The notes below the pieces were generated by a model. The model ran no database searches and was not told the origin of the DNA. It saw only the letters and a program-made list of their open reading frames with translations. From a virus, in IMG/VR virus record IMGVR_UViG_3300025921_000033, positions 1 to 45,033 of that record: a stretch of 45,033 bases of DNA. The stretch is one strand, 5' to 3'. A program made the position numbers and the translations under genes. Below, one piece after another: positions 21,418 to 27,981 of the stretch; the stretch's first letter is position 1, and each line of letters starts with the position of its first letter.

Positions 21418-22571
21418 ATTATCAGTTTCCGATGATCTACCATATTGACCAAGTTATCCCTCATATAGAAAACCACGAAGGTTTTATCGTGGCCAAAAGA
21501 GATAACTACGATGTGGTCAACTACGTCTCAGTTGTTGATGCTTTTCCGAAAGTTGAGGAAGTGGGCGAGGGAGATGCTGTCCGGCGTGAGTGCCGAGGTA
21601 TGATTTTCGATAAGCAGGGAAAGATTGTCCGGCGCCCGTTCCACAAGTTTTTCAACGTCGGGGAGCGTCTAGAGACGCACGAAAGTAAAATCGACTGGAC
21701 CAGGAAACATGTCTACCTCGATAAGCTTGACGGCTCGATGGTGACACCCTTCTTGGATAAGGGACAGCATCTCCGCTGGGCTACCAAGATGGGTATTACC
21801 GAAGTGGCGATGCAGGCCGAAGTGCATGTGGCCAAAAATCAAAAGTATATCGATTTTGCCACAGCATGCCTGGATATTCCGGGAGATGAAGTCACTCCCA
21901 TTTTTGAGTGGTGTAGTCGCAAGCAAAGAATCGTAGTGGACTATCCCGAGGACCAATTGATTTTGACGGGCATGCGAGCCCTTAACTCGGGATACTACTA
22001 TCCTTACGATTCAATGAAAAGGGTTGCCACCAACTATGGGATTCCGGTGGTGGATTCTATTCCTCCTATCGATTGGAATGTTCTGGGGGATGCCGAAGGC
22101 ATGGAGGGGGTGGTTATTCGCTTCCTCGACGGCCACATGCTCAAGCTCAAAAGCTCTTGGTATGTGGGAATCCACAAGGCCCTCTCGGGATTGGTTTGGG
22201 AGAAAGACATTCTTCGATTCATCTATGAAGATAAGCTTGATGACGTGCTACCGTTCCTTTCGGTCGATGATCAAAACCGAGTTGATAATTATGCTGGCTT
22301 AGTACGGATTGGCTTTAATGCTACTTTGGTTCAAATCCAAAAAGCTTCGAAAGAAGCTCATGAAATGGGCCGAAAGAACTTTGGGTTAGCAGAAAAGATG
22401 TATCCAAAGATGGTGCGAGCAGTTGTTTTTGATACTTGGGAAGACGAAAATCCCGACTACGCCAAATGCTTACTTGAGAAAGTTAAAAAACATCTTAACT
22501 CTCAATCAGGAGTTGACAAGATTAGAGGGGTGGTCCACGCTAAGCCGTGGAAGTTTAGGGCGGGGGAGTGA
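21414..22571 (+). CDS. rnlA: RNA ligase 1 (T4 Rnl1-like)
   Basis: A 385-residue ATP-dependent RNA ligase that seals broken tRNA after phosphatase/kinase repair. Nucleotidyl-transferase motifs in order: ECRG (59-62), FHKFFNVGE (76-84), motif I KLDGS with lysine 104 as the AMP-accepting residue, IFEW (163-166), EGVVI (231-235) and motif V LKLK (243-246). Length (374 in T4) and the N-terminal ECRG-FHKFFN signature identify the Rnl1 family. The start codon is GTG. Its neighbours are the phosphatase and kinase halves of a split PNK. Confidence 0.95.
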   Translation: MNYQFPMIYHIDQVIPHIENHEGFIVAKRDNYDVVNYVSVVDAFPKVEEVGEGDAVRRECRGMIFDKQGKIVRRPFHKFFNVGERLETHESKIDWTRKHVYLDKLDGSMVTPFLDKGQHLRWATKMGITEVAMQAEVHVAKNQKYIDFATACLDIPGDEVTPIFEWCSRKQRIVVDYPEDQLILTGMRALNSGYYYPYDSMKRVATNYGIPVVDSIPPIDWNVLGDAEGMEGVVIRFLDGHMLKLKSSWYVGIHKALSGLVWEKDILRFIYEDKLDDVLPFLSVDDQNRVDNYAGLVRIGFNATLVQIQKASKEAHEMGRKNFGLAEKMYPKMVRAVVFDTWEDENPDYAKCLLEKVKKHLNSQSGVDKIRGVVHAKPWKFRAGE

Positions 22572-22753
22572 TGAGCGGCTTTTTCCAGACGGTCTGGGAT
22601 TCTTTCATATGGCATCATGCTACCGACCTAATTGTTTGTGCCATCCTAGCGATTGTGTTTGTCTTGTGGATGGGCGCCGCATACTTTATGCACCTATACA
22701 AGCGTATAAAGACAAAGATTTACTTTTGGAAGAAACACGGAATCAAGCTATGA
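22571..22753 (+). CDS. Small membrane protein
   Basis: A 60-residue protein with one membrane span (residues 21-43) and a basic C-terminal tail (KRIKTKIYFWKKHGIK). It overlaps the ligase by TGATG and the kinase by ATGA, so it is translated with the repair genes. A connection to repair is unclear. Confidence 0.6.
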   Translation: MSGFFQTVWDSFIWHHATDLIVCAILAIVFVLWMGAAYFMHLYKRIKTKIYFWKKHGIKL

Positions 22754-23523
22754 GCAAACAGCCCGAGTTAAGAATGCTTGTGGGTCTTCCCTTGTCGGGG
22801 AAGACGACCTTTCGCCGTCACATGTGGGCTGATTATCTAAGAAGTGTTCCTGTAATTTCTTCGGATGATTATATTGAGGCGATGGGGCAACTTCATCAGT
22901 TAGATTATAATGACGCTTTCCCGATTTTCATCGACGCCGCCAACAAGGCTTGTTTTGCGATGGCGCAATATTCGGCGTCTAGGGGCCACAACGTAATTTG
23001 GGATCAGACAAATCTTACTGAGAAGTCCCGGAAAAGTAAGCTTGCATTTTTTCATGACAAGTCGAACTGGACCTATAAGAAAGTTGCTTACTATTTCATA
23101 CCACCCGACCATTCTTTACTTTTGAAGAGGCAAGACAGAAGGATTGATAAAAAAATTCCCGAGAATGTTCTTTTGTCTATGCGAGACCAACTTCAAATTC
23201 CGGGATTAAGCGAGGGATTTGACCAGATTATTCATGTCTGCGGCAAATCGGGGGGAATTGTATTTGACTCCGCCGAAAATAAGTTTTACGACGCCGCCGA
23301 GAAACCTTCCCAAGACATCCCAAAAAAGTCTCGTAAAGAGCGTCTAAAAGAAGATATGATTGCCGTTTATAAGATGCGATTTGAGGAAGCCGTTGTACCT
23401 TCCGCCAAGCTGAAGGTGCGTATGGATTTCCTCCAGCAACTGGCTTTGGTGGAAGAGAAACCTTTTATTTCGGATGCTTTAATTGAGGAAGTCGATGGCT
23501 ATCTCGGATACAGCGAACACTAA
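22750..23523 (+). CDS. 5'-polynucleotide kinase
   Basis: A 257-residue P-loop kinase. Walker A GLPLSGKT is at residues 12-19; SSDDY (35-40 region) matches the acceptor-binding Asp of T4 PNK, and DQTNLT near residue 90 is the family's DxTNL motif; a lid-type RQDRR segment follows near 120. The first 170 residues correspond to the kinase half of T4 PseT; the C-terminal 85 residues are a charged helical extension, not a phosphatase. With the phosphatase at 20795 and Rnl1 it forms a tRNA repair set. ATG 22750 overlaps the preceding TGA. Confidence 0.87.
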   Translation: MSKQPELRMLVGLPLSGKTTFRRHMWADYLRSVPVISSDDYIEAMGQLHQLDYNDAFPIFIDAANKACFAMAQYSASRGHNVIWDQTNLTEKSRKSKLAFFHDKSNWTYKKVAYYFIPPDHSLLLKRQDRRIDKKIPENVLLSMRDQLQIPGLSEGFDQIIHVCGKSGGIVFDSAENKFYDAAEKPSQDIPKKSRKERLKEDMIAVYKMRFEEAVVPSAKLKVRMDFLQQLALVEEKPFISDALIEEVDGYLGYSEH

Positions 23524-23746
23524 TCTAGTTTTGGCCTTTGCCAATAATATCGCCAAAGAGCTAGAGGAAATTGTTTGGGCCAAAGATGTATCCTATCTTG
23601 AAGCGGCCTTGCTTTGGTGCCAGGAGAAAGGGTATCCGGAGGAAGAGCTGGGGGAGATCCTGAAGAAGCATTCAATTTCGTCGATGATTGAGCAAGATGC
23701 CGAGGCTCTACACTTCCTAAAGAAAAAAGGAAGGTTGCCGGTATGA
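23495..23746 (+). CDS. 33: Late transcription coactivator gp33-like
   Basis: An 83-residue protein. The core EEIVWAKDVSYLEAALLWCQEKG, read as a helix, then YPEEELGEILKKHSISSMIEQDAEALHFL, follows the T4 gp33/transcription-coactivator pattern (a SYLEA motif and a C-terminal helix). T4 gp33 links RNA polymerase to the sliding clamp for late promoters. The following genes gp59 and gp32 are in the T4 order. ATG 23495 is used with GAGGAAG upstream; a TTG at 23483 is also in frame. Confidence 0.75.
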   Translation: MAISDTANTNLVLAFANNIAKELEEIVWAKDVSYLEAALLWCQEKGYPEEELGEILKKHSISSMIEQDAEALHFLKKKGRLPV

Positions 23747-23820
23747 ATGGTGGAGATTGGGTGCTATGGATTGGTTTATGTTTTTGTCTGGGGTATGCGC
23801 TGGGTTCGCTTTTGGTATAG
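23743..23820 (+). CDS. Tiny membrane protein, overlapping pair 1
   Basis: A 25-residue hydrophobic protein (WVLWIGLCFCLGYALGSLLV). The ATG overlaps the gp33 stop. A second hydrophobic frame starts inside it at 23766. Role unknown. Confidence 0.4.
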   Translation: MNGGDWVLWIGLCFCLGYALGSLLV

Positions 23821-23879
23821 TTTTCACCACAGTGTTTTTCTACATGGTCCTGTGTGCTATTAAGAGCTGGAAAGACTAA
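23766..23879 (+). CDS. Tiny membrane protein, overlapping pair 2
   Basis: A 37-residue protein with one membrane span and a basic end (IKSWKD). It starts within the 23743 gene in another frame and ends one base before the next ATG. Overlapping hydrophobic pairs recall phage lysis genes, but no lipobox is seen. Confidence 0.45.
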   Translation: MDWFMFLSGVCAGFAFGIVFTTVFFYMVLCAIKSWKD

Positions 23880-24095
23880 ATGATGTACTTTCAGTGTAAG
23901 TTTTCCCAGGGTTACATGATTCAGACCGCTTGGATAGAAGAGCGAGGGGCCAGGGTTGGCGCTCTAATCGAGCTTAAAGGGGAAGAGGGTCTTTGGAAGG
24001 TCGAGGAGGTTAATCAACCCGGCCGAGACGCCAAATGGCTCCAGGAAAATTCTGTCAAGGTCAAAAAAGACTGGAATAAGTTGAATAACGTGTGA
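23880..24095 (+). CDS. Hypothetical SH3-like protein
   Basis: A 71-residue protein that looks beta-rich (YFQCKFSQGYMIQTAWIEE, GALIELKGEEGLWKVEEV). Similar small barrels occur next to gp59 in T4-like phages. Its end overlaps the gp59 start. Function unknown. Confidence 0.6.
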   Translation: MMYFQCKFSQGYMIQTAWIEERGARVGALIELKGEEGLWKVEEVNQPGRDAKWLQENSVKVKKDWNKLNNV

Positions 24096-24694
24096 TGGGA
24101 CCAAAAGCGACTTACGAGCTGTATCTAGCTCTGAAACTCCATTTTACGTCGGATTACGACTTCCACAAATACGGCGGCAAAGTATCAGCCAAGGTTGTGG
24201 ATTCGCTCGACAAGAAAGGGCGCATGCGCTTCTCGCTTGAGAAGATTGGGAAGATGCGAGATCCGAAGGGATTTATGCTTTCTAATATTCTCGCCGACCC
24301 TGACTGGAAACCTTTTGATGCCAGGGATGACCGAAGCAAGTTTCGCTATAACCAATGGCTACAAAAGAGCGAGGCTTTACGGCATACGTTTGAGAATGAC
24401 CTTAATCGACTAATCTTCCCTTTCCATAAAAACTTCCTTTGTGGGGAGCATCCGCCCAGCCTTTTGTTGACGTGGATGTCCGGCTCGATTGATGTCACGA
24501 CGGTGATCATTCTCTTGGCTCTGACGGGGGCTGGCCCGAAGTGGCTCAAGTATTTGGACGAGTGTCAGAGCCCAATGTACCACTCTACTTTTCGTCTTAC
24601 CAAGGCAGTCAATTTTTTGGATTTCAAGAGGGATGTTTTTAGAAAAATGGTGATTGAAAAGTTTTCGGATGACTATGCCGGAGTGCCGGCGTAA
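24095..24694 (+). CDS. 59: Helicase loader gp59-like
   Basis: A 199-residue helical protein resembling T4 gp59, which loads the gp41 helicase onto gp32-covered DNA at forks. Support: the N-terminal YELYLALKLHFTSDYDFHKYGGKVS motif (a Y-x-L/LALK...DY-K-Y block shared by the family), the SLDKKGRMRFSLEKI stretch, length (217 in T4), and position between gp33 and gp32 exactly as in T4. ATG 24095 overlaps the preceding TGA; a GTG one codon upstream is possible. Confidence 0.82.
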   Translation: MGPKATYELYLALKLHFTSDYDFHKYGGKVSAKVVDSLDKKGRMRFSLEKIGKMRDPKGFMLSNILADPDWKPFDARDDRSKFRYNQWLQKSEALRHTFENDLNRLIFPFHKNFLCGEHPPSLLLTWMSGSIDVTTVIILLALTGAGPKWLKYLDECQSPMYHSTFRLTKAVNFLDFKRDVFRKMVIEKFSDDYAGVPA

Positions 24695-24714
24695 GGTGCA
24701 CTAAATATTATCAG

Positions 24715-24757
24715 CCCCGAGGTAATGGGGTGAAAGCAACTTAAAGTTCTAAAGGAA
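24715..24757 (+). promoter_or_regulatory. gp32 leader with small hairpin and SD
   Basis: CCCC (24715-24718) and GGGG (24727-24730) form a short hairpin, followed by an A-rich unstructured leader with AAAGGAA (24751-24757) before ATG 24765. T4 gene 32 has an autoregulatory leader with a pseudoknot and unstructured region; this leader is comparable in layout but a pseudoknot is not evident. Confidence 0.4.
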
Positions 24758-24764
24758 TACTAAA

Positions 24765-25724
24765 ATGGCTCTAGATTTTTCTACTCTAAAAAACATGTCC
24801 GGTTCTTCTGCCTTGGCCGATGTTGCCAAGGAATTTGAAAAGATGCAGAAGAAGGCTTATGAAAAGGATGACGATACCTACTGGTATCCAAATACCGACA
24901 AAGCCGGCAACGCTCGTTGCGAAATTCGTTTTCTCCCCGCCTCAGTAAGCGATATCGAAGAGTTCCTGAAAAAGGGTATCGATAAGGCTCCGCCGTTTGT
25001 GCGAATCTATTCTTATAGCATCAAGTATAACGGCAAGTACTATATCGAGAATTCTCTTGAAACTCTTGGTCAAACCGACCCGGTTTCAGAGATTTGGAGC
25101 CGCTTATATCGGGAGCTTGGCAAGGATCATCCGACAGTAGTGCTGCTTGCTCGCAAGATGCAGTTTGTGTCGAATATTCTGGTGGTCAAGGACCAACACA
25201 ATCCGGAAAACAATGGCACTGTCCGGCGTTTCCGTTATGGTGTGAAAATCTTCAACAAGCTCAAGGCAAAGATGGAGCCGGAAGATGATGACGCTCCGGT
25301 CAACCCATTTGACCCATGGGAGGGAATGAACCTCAAGTTGAATATCAAGAAAGTCAAGGACTTCCGTAACTACGATGATTCCGAGTGGAAGGTTCCGAGC
25401 AAGCTTGGCACTGATGCTGAGATTGAGACTCTGTGGCGCCAGTGCCATAGTCTTCAAGAAGTTATTGCTCCGAAGCATTTCAAGAGCTATGACGAGTTGA
25501 AGTCTCGCATTACCCAAATCCTTGGGGCAAGCATTGTTGGTGGGGGAACCGTTTCTCCGGTTCTTGAGCAAAAAGTTCTTGAGGAAGTTGTTACGGCTCG
25601 GGAAAAGGTTGACCCGCCTCCGTTTGATCCTCCTTACACGACTAATGGTCAACCTGTGACGGCGGTTAATGACGAAGAGGCTGCTCGGGTTGCTCTCTTT
25701 CAGAAGATAGCGAGAGGCGAATAA
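24765..25724 (+). CDS. 32: Single-stranded DNA-binding protein gp32-like
   Basis: A 319-residue T4 gp32-type protein that coats ssDNA in replication and repair. The core matches: CEIRFLPAS (52-60), KYNGKYYIEN (87-96), FVSNILVVKDQHNPENNGTVR with FRYGVKIFNKL and PWEGMNLKLNIKKV and DFRNYDDSEW. The striking difference is at residues 96-110: T4 has cysteines for a structural zinc here (ENC...CPVC), but this protein reads ENSLETLGQTDPVSE, so all three cysteines are lost. The C-terminus is only mildly acidic. It is a solid homologue without the zinc site. Confidence 0.93.
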   Translation: MALDFSTLKNMSGSSALADVAKEFEKMQKKAYEKDDDTYWYPNTDKAGNARCEIRFLPASVSDIEEFLKKGIDKAPPFVRIYSYSIKYNGKYYIENSLETLGQTDPVSEIWSRLYRELGKDHPTVVLLARKMQFVSNILVVKDQHNPENNGTVRRFRYGVKIFNKLKAKMEPEDDDAPVNPFDPWEGMNLKLNIKKVKDFRNYDDSEWKVPSKLGTDAEIETLWRQCHSLQEVIAPKHFKSYDELKSRITQILGASIVGGGTVSPVLEQKVLEEVVTAREKVDPPPFDPPYTTNGQPVTAVNDEEAARVALFQKIARGE

Positions 25725-25740
25725 GCCTCTCGAATTGGCC

Positions 25741-25766
25741 GGTGAGGGAGAACAGCCCGCCCTCAC
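25741..25766 (+). promoter_or_regulatory. Hairpin after gp32
   Basis: GTGAGGG and CCCTCAC, in 25741-25766, form a 7-bp stem downstream of the gp32 stop. There is no T-tract directly after it; the T-run at 25811-25817 is 45 bases away. It may stabilise the gp32 mRNA or act in attenuation. Confidence 0.4.
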
Positions 25767-25830
25767 GTAGGTAAGAGCTGGACGGGCGTTATTAAGTGCC
25801 AGCCGCCGCAATTTTTTATTGGAGAATGAA

Positions 25831-26400
25831 ATGAGGGGTTTTCGAGACAGACCTATTCCGTCTATCGGGGAGTTTGCTGAGTGGTCGGTGCGAGAGATTA
25901 TTCGGCAAAAGGTTCGAATTCCGTCTTTTGCTGCTTTTGATGTTGACCTTTGGCAGGACCATGTATTGTCGTGGCAAGGCAAGCCGATGCTGATTCCAAG
26001 CATCAAAGGTGTGCGGAATCAAGACAAGTGCTCGGAAATAGAAAGGTGGAGAACGGTAGCTCCTCACCTTGGGGGGTTCTCGGTTTGCCCAATTTTCTCC
26101 GATGGCACTAACTCTTGGACTTTGCTAGACATTGCCGAAAATTTTAGTTGGGAAGAAAACAAACGCATTACTTTCCCTGATTGGATGAATTTTTCGGAAA
26201 CACCACTTAGTCCATTTTTCCATGTTAATAAGGAAAACAGAATTCCTTTGCCCGATGCCCTTGTGATTCGTCGGTATCTGATCAAGGAAAAAAAGTTGGG
26301 GCGAGAAAGAGTATTCAGCCCCGACGACTTTGTGAAGTATATCGAGGACGAGCTGAAGCTAGCTATGGAACGCTACCGGTCTCCGGTGACTACGGAATAA
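25831..26400 (+). CDS. Hypothetical protein
   Basis: A 189-residue protein with GGAG six bases before ATG 25831. It is mixed alpha/beta, with conserved-looking blocks (FPDWMNFSETPLSPFFHV, RIPLPDALVIRRYLI) but no known catalytic motif. It ends with an 11-base overlap with the convergent LuxR gene. Role unknown. Confidence 0.7.
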   Translation: MRGFRDRPIPSIGEFAEWSVREIIRQKVRIPSFAAFDVDLWQDHVLSWQGKPMLIPSIKGVRNQDKCSEIERWRTVAPHLGGFSVCPIFSDGTNSWTLLDIAENFSWEENKRITFPDWMNFSETPLSPFFHVNKENRIPLPDALVIRRYLIKEKKLGRERVFSPDDFVKYIEDELKLAMERYRSPVTTE

Positions 26401-27154
26401 GAGACTTGCGTAAGGCCAAGGCAACTGCTTGAGTGCGGTTGCTGGCCCCCAGCTTGTTCTGCGCCTTTTTCAAGTGACTGCGAACAGTCTCCTCACCAAT
26501 TTCGAGGGCTTTGGCAGTTTCATGAATCTGGGCGCCCATGGAAGCAAGCCGCAGGATTGCAAGTTCTCTCGCTGTCAACTGGACTTGCTCGGTTATGGTT
26601 GGGTCAGCCTCGGCGAGCTGATTCAAACGTAGGGCCGCAAAGCTGGCGGCGGCATAGAGTACAATGCGGATGGGTTCGGTCAGAATATTGGATAGCTCTT
26701 GACGAGACCAGAAGACGAATGCCCATCGGCCGCCTACTGGGCAAGTCAGTCCATCTCGAATTCCGTGTTTGGTGGCCAAATCATACAGCCAATTGTCAAC
26801 TCCAATCGGCTGGAACTTTCTCCTAATCTCTGTCCATGTGTATGTGGCCATGCTGGAGGCGGCCAAAAACATAACTGGACGGAACTTTCCGTGGGCAAGA
26901 GACTGGTACTCTTCCCACAGCCCCTTAGACACGCTGCCGTGTATGAAGACTGACTTTCCCAACTTGAGGGAATCCCAGTCTCCGGATTTCAGCGGAAGCC
27001 TAGCCGCTCCAAAGACCGATAGCATCGGCAAGTGGTGAGCGGTGGCGTCGTGAAGCTCATTCAGTACGTCGCACGAAGAACGTAGCTGCCCACTACGACA
27101 AGCGTAGTTAACAACTATCTCGGTAAAAGCCGAGAGGTTGACTGATTCTTTCAT
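26390..27154 (-). CDS. LuxR-family quorum-sensing-type regulator
   Basis: A 254-residue transcription factor with a C-terminal LuxR helix-turn-helix (193-252): LTARELAILRLASMGAQIHE, ETAKALEIGEETVRSHLKKA and NKLGASNRTQAVALAL are textbook. Residues 20-180 resemble the autoinducer-binding fold (the GIRDGLTCPV strand near 131-140, W107 in TYTWTEI). The usual ligand-contacting D-P pair appears as R92-P93 and the W-x3-Y pair as W80-x2-Y83, so acyl-homoserine-lactone binding is doubtful. It may be a host-acquired 'solo' sensing host density. ATG 27154 sits 17 bases after the end of a tRNA on the same strand. Confidence 0.82.
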   Translation of the reverse strand: MKESVNLSAFTEIVVNYACRSGQLRSSCDVLNELHDATAHHLPMLSVFGAARLPLKSGDWDSLKLGKSVFIHGSVSKGLWEEYQSLAHGKFRPVMFLAASSMATYTWTEIRRKFQPIGVDNWLYDLATKHGIRDGLTCPVGGRWAFVFWSRQELSNILTEPIRIVLYAAASFAALRLNQLAEADPTITEQVQLTARELAILRLASMGAQIHETAKALEIGEETVRSHLKKAQNKLGASNRTQAVALALRKSLIP

Positions 27155-27171
27155 TTTTGGCGTCCCGCAGC

Positions 27172-27248
27172 TGGTGCGCAAGGTGGGATTCGAACCCACA
27201 CTGAACGGGGCTTAAGCCCGACGCCTCTACCAGTTGGGCTACTTGCGC
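27172..27248 (-). tRNA. tRNA with UAA anticodon (Leu by codon)
   Basis: A complete cloverleaf with encoded CCA. Acceptor GCGCAAG/CTTGCGC is a perfect 7 bp; T-arm GTGGG-TTCGAAT-CCCAC is canonical; the anticodon loop CTTAAGC gives UAA, reading leucine codon UUA. The variable region is only five bases (TCAGT), whereas bacterial tRNA-Leu has a long variable arm. The D-stem is three pairs and base 27-43 is a T-T mismatch. So identity by structure is in doubt. It lies 17 bases upstream of the LuxR-type gene on the same strand. Confidence 0.9.
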
Positions 27249-27251
27249 CTG

Positions 27252-27296
27252 AAAAAAACGAAGGAAACCCGGACACCGCCAAGGCGACCGGGTTTC
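27252..27296 (-). terminator. Rho-independent terminator
   Basis: On the minus strand GAAACCCGG (27296-27288) pairs with CCGGGTTTC (27272-27264), with more pairs inside, followed by a run of seven T (27258-27252). It ends the transcript of gene 27322-27639 ahead of the tRNA. Confidence 0.85.
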
Positions 27297-27321
27297 TCTT
27301 TCGGCCTAGCAAAGAGCCATG

Positions 27322-27639
27322 TTAGGCGGCCTTGATGCCCAGATTCTTGAGGGCATCGACGGCTCCGACCGTGGAAGGCTTGGCCTTTTTGGTCTTGCCG
27401 GTCGAAACGGGCTTGTGCTGCTTGCGCTTCATCAGCGCCCGGTTCCAAAAGCGGTCGTAGCCGAAGTTGTTGATAAGGAGGTCGAGGGTCGGGTCGATCT
27501 CGGAATCAACCTCAACGGACGCTGCCTTGGCCTTCTTCTGGGCCTCATTCAGAAGCCGCTTGGCCTCGGCAATCGCATCCGGGCCGCCCTTGACGATATC
27601 CTCGATAGACGTTGCTCGTAGTTGCTCAGTCTGGGTCAT
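27322..27639 (-). CDS. Small basic protein with own promoter
   Basis: A 105-residue Lys/Ala-rich protein. Residues 1-50 are a helical, acidic region (IEDIVKGGPDAIAEAKRLLN); residues 70-105 are very basic (RKQHKPVSTGKTKKAKPSTV), which suggests nucleic-acid binding. It has a sigma70-type promoter, an AAAGGAGAAA SD and a terminator, so it is an independent early-type unit. No family recognised. Confidence 0.7.
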   Translation of the reverse strand: MTQTEQLRATSIEDIVKGGPDAIAEAKRLLNEAQKKAKAASVEVDSEIDPTLDLLINNFGYDRFWNRALMKRKQHKPVSTGKTKKAKPSTVGAVDALKNLGIKAA

Positions 27640-27683
27640 TCCATTTTCTCCTTTGCATGACCGATAACTGCCTTAGGTGTCCA

Positions 27684-27712
27684 AGATATAAATGTAGCCA
27701 TGAAGTTGTCAA
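27684..27712 (-). promoter_or_regulatory. Sigma70-type promoter (minus)
   Basis: On the minus strand TTGACA (27712-27707) is followed at 16 bases by TATATC (27690-27685), or at 17 bases by ATATCT. It drives the gene at 27322-27639. Confidence 0.7.
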
Positions 27713-27981
27713 GGGGTTGGCGCAAAAAGATTGTCGCATCGGTCTTAGATTCTGCCTGTGAGCACATGCACAATCATGGGTTGGCCATGACTATTATCAT
27801 GGCAGCTAGAGGGGTACTAGAGGGAGATGACTCCCCCGAAATGTTGAGGTTCGTGCTAAATTCGTGGAGTGCTTCTTCCCCCTTGTATGTGATGCCTCTC
27901 TCCCCTATCTCTCTAGTGCGAGTTACACGGCACGGGGAAGACGGCCGAAGAAGGGTGGGGGAAACCTCACCCTTCTTTTAA
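27700..27981 (+). CDS. Doubtful hypothetical protein
   Basis: A 93-residue frame starting inside the minus-strand promoter. No SD is seen; AGATATAAATG just upstream resembles a T4-type late promoter. The stop codon lies in the T-run of a terminator hairpin, which is better on the plus strand, hinting at real plus-strand transcription. It may be a true late gene or an artefact between two convergent units. Confidence 0.35.
   Translation: MKLSRGWRKKIVASVLDSACEHMHNHGLAMTIIMAARGVLEGDDSPEMLRFVLNSWSASSPLYVMPLSPISLVRVTRHGEDGRRRVGETSPFF
27948..27981. terminator. Terminator between convergent units
   Basis: AAGAAGGGTG (27948-27957) pairs with CACCCTTCTT (27968-27977), 10 bp, followed by TTTAAT on the plus strand. 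On the minus strand it lies just after the giant tail gene stop but without a good T-run there. Confidence 0.7.

Noticed and set aside
23743-23879. Spanin pair
   Set aside because: No lipobox and no Pro-rich periplasmic domain in either frame; hydrophobic overlap alone is not enough.
25104-26006. Minus-strand frame of 300 codons
   Set aside because: It crosses gp32 and the next gene in antisense; gp32 is well conserved.
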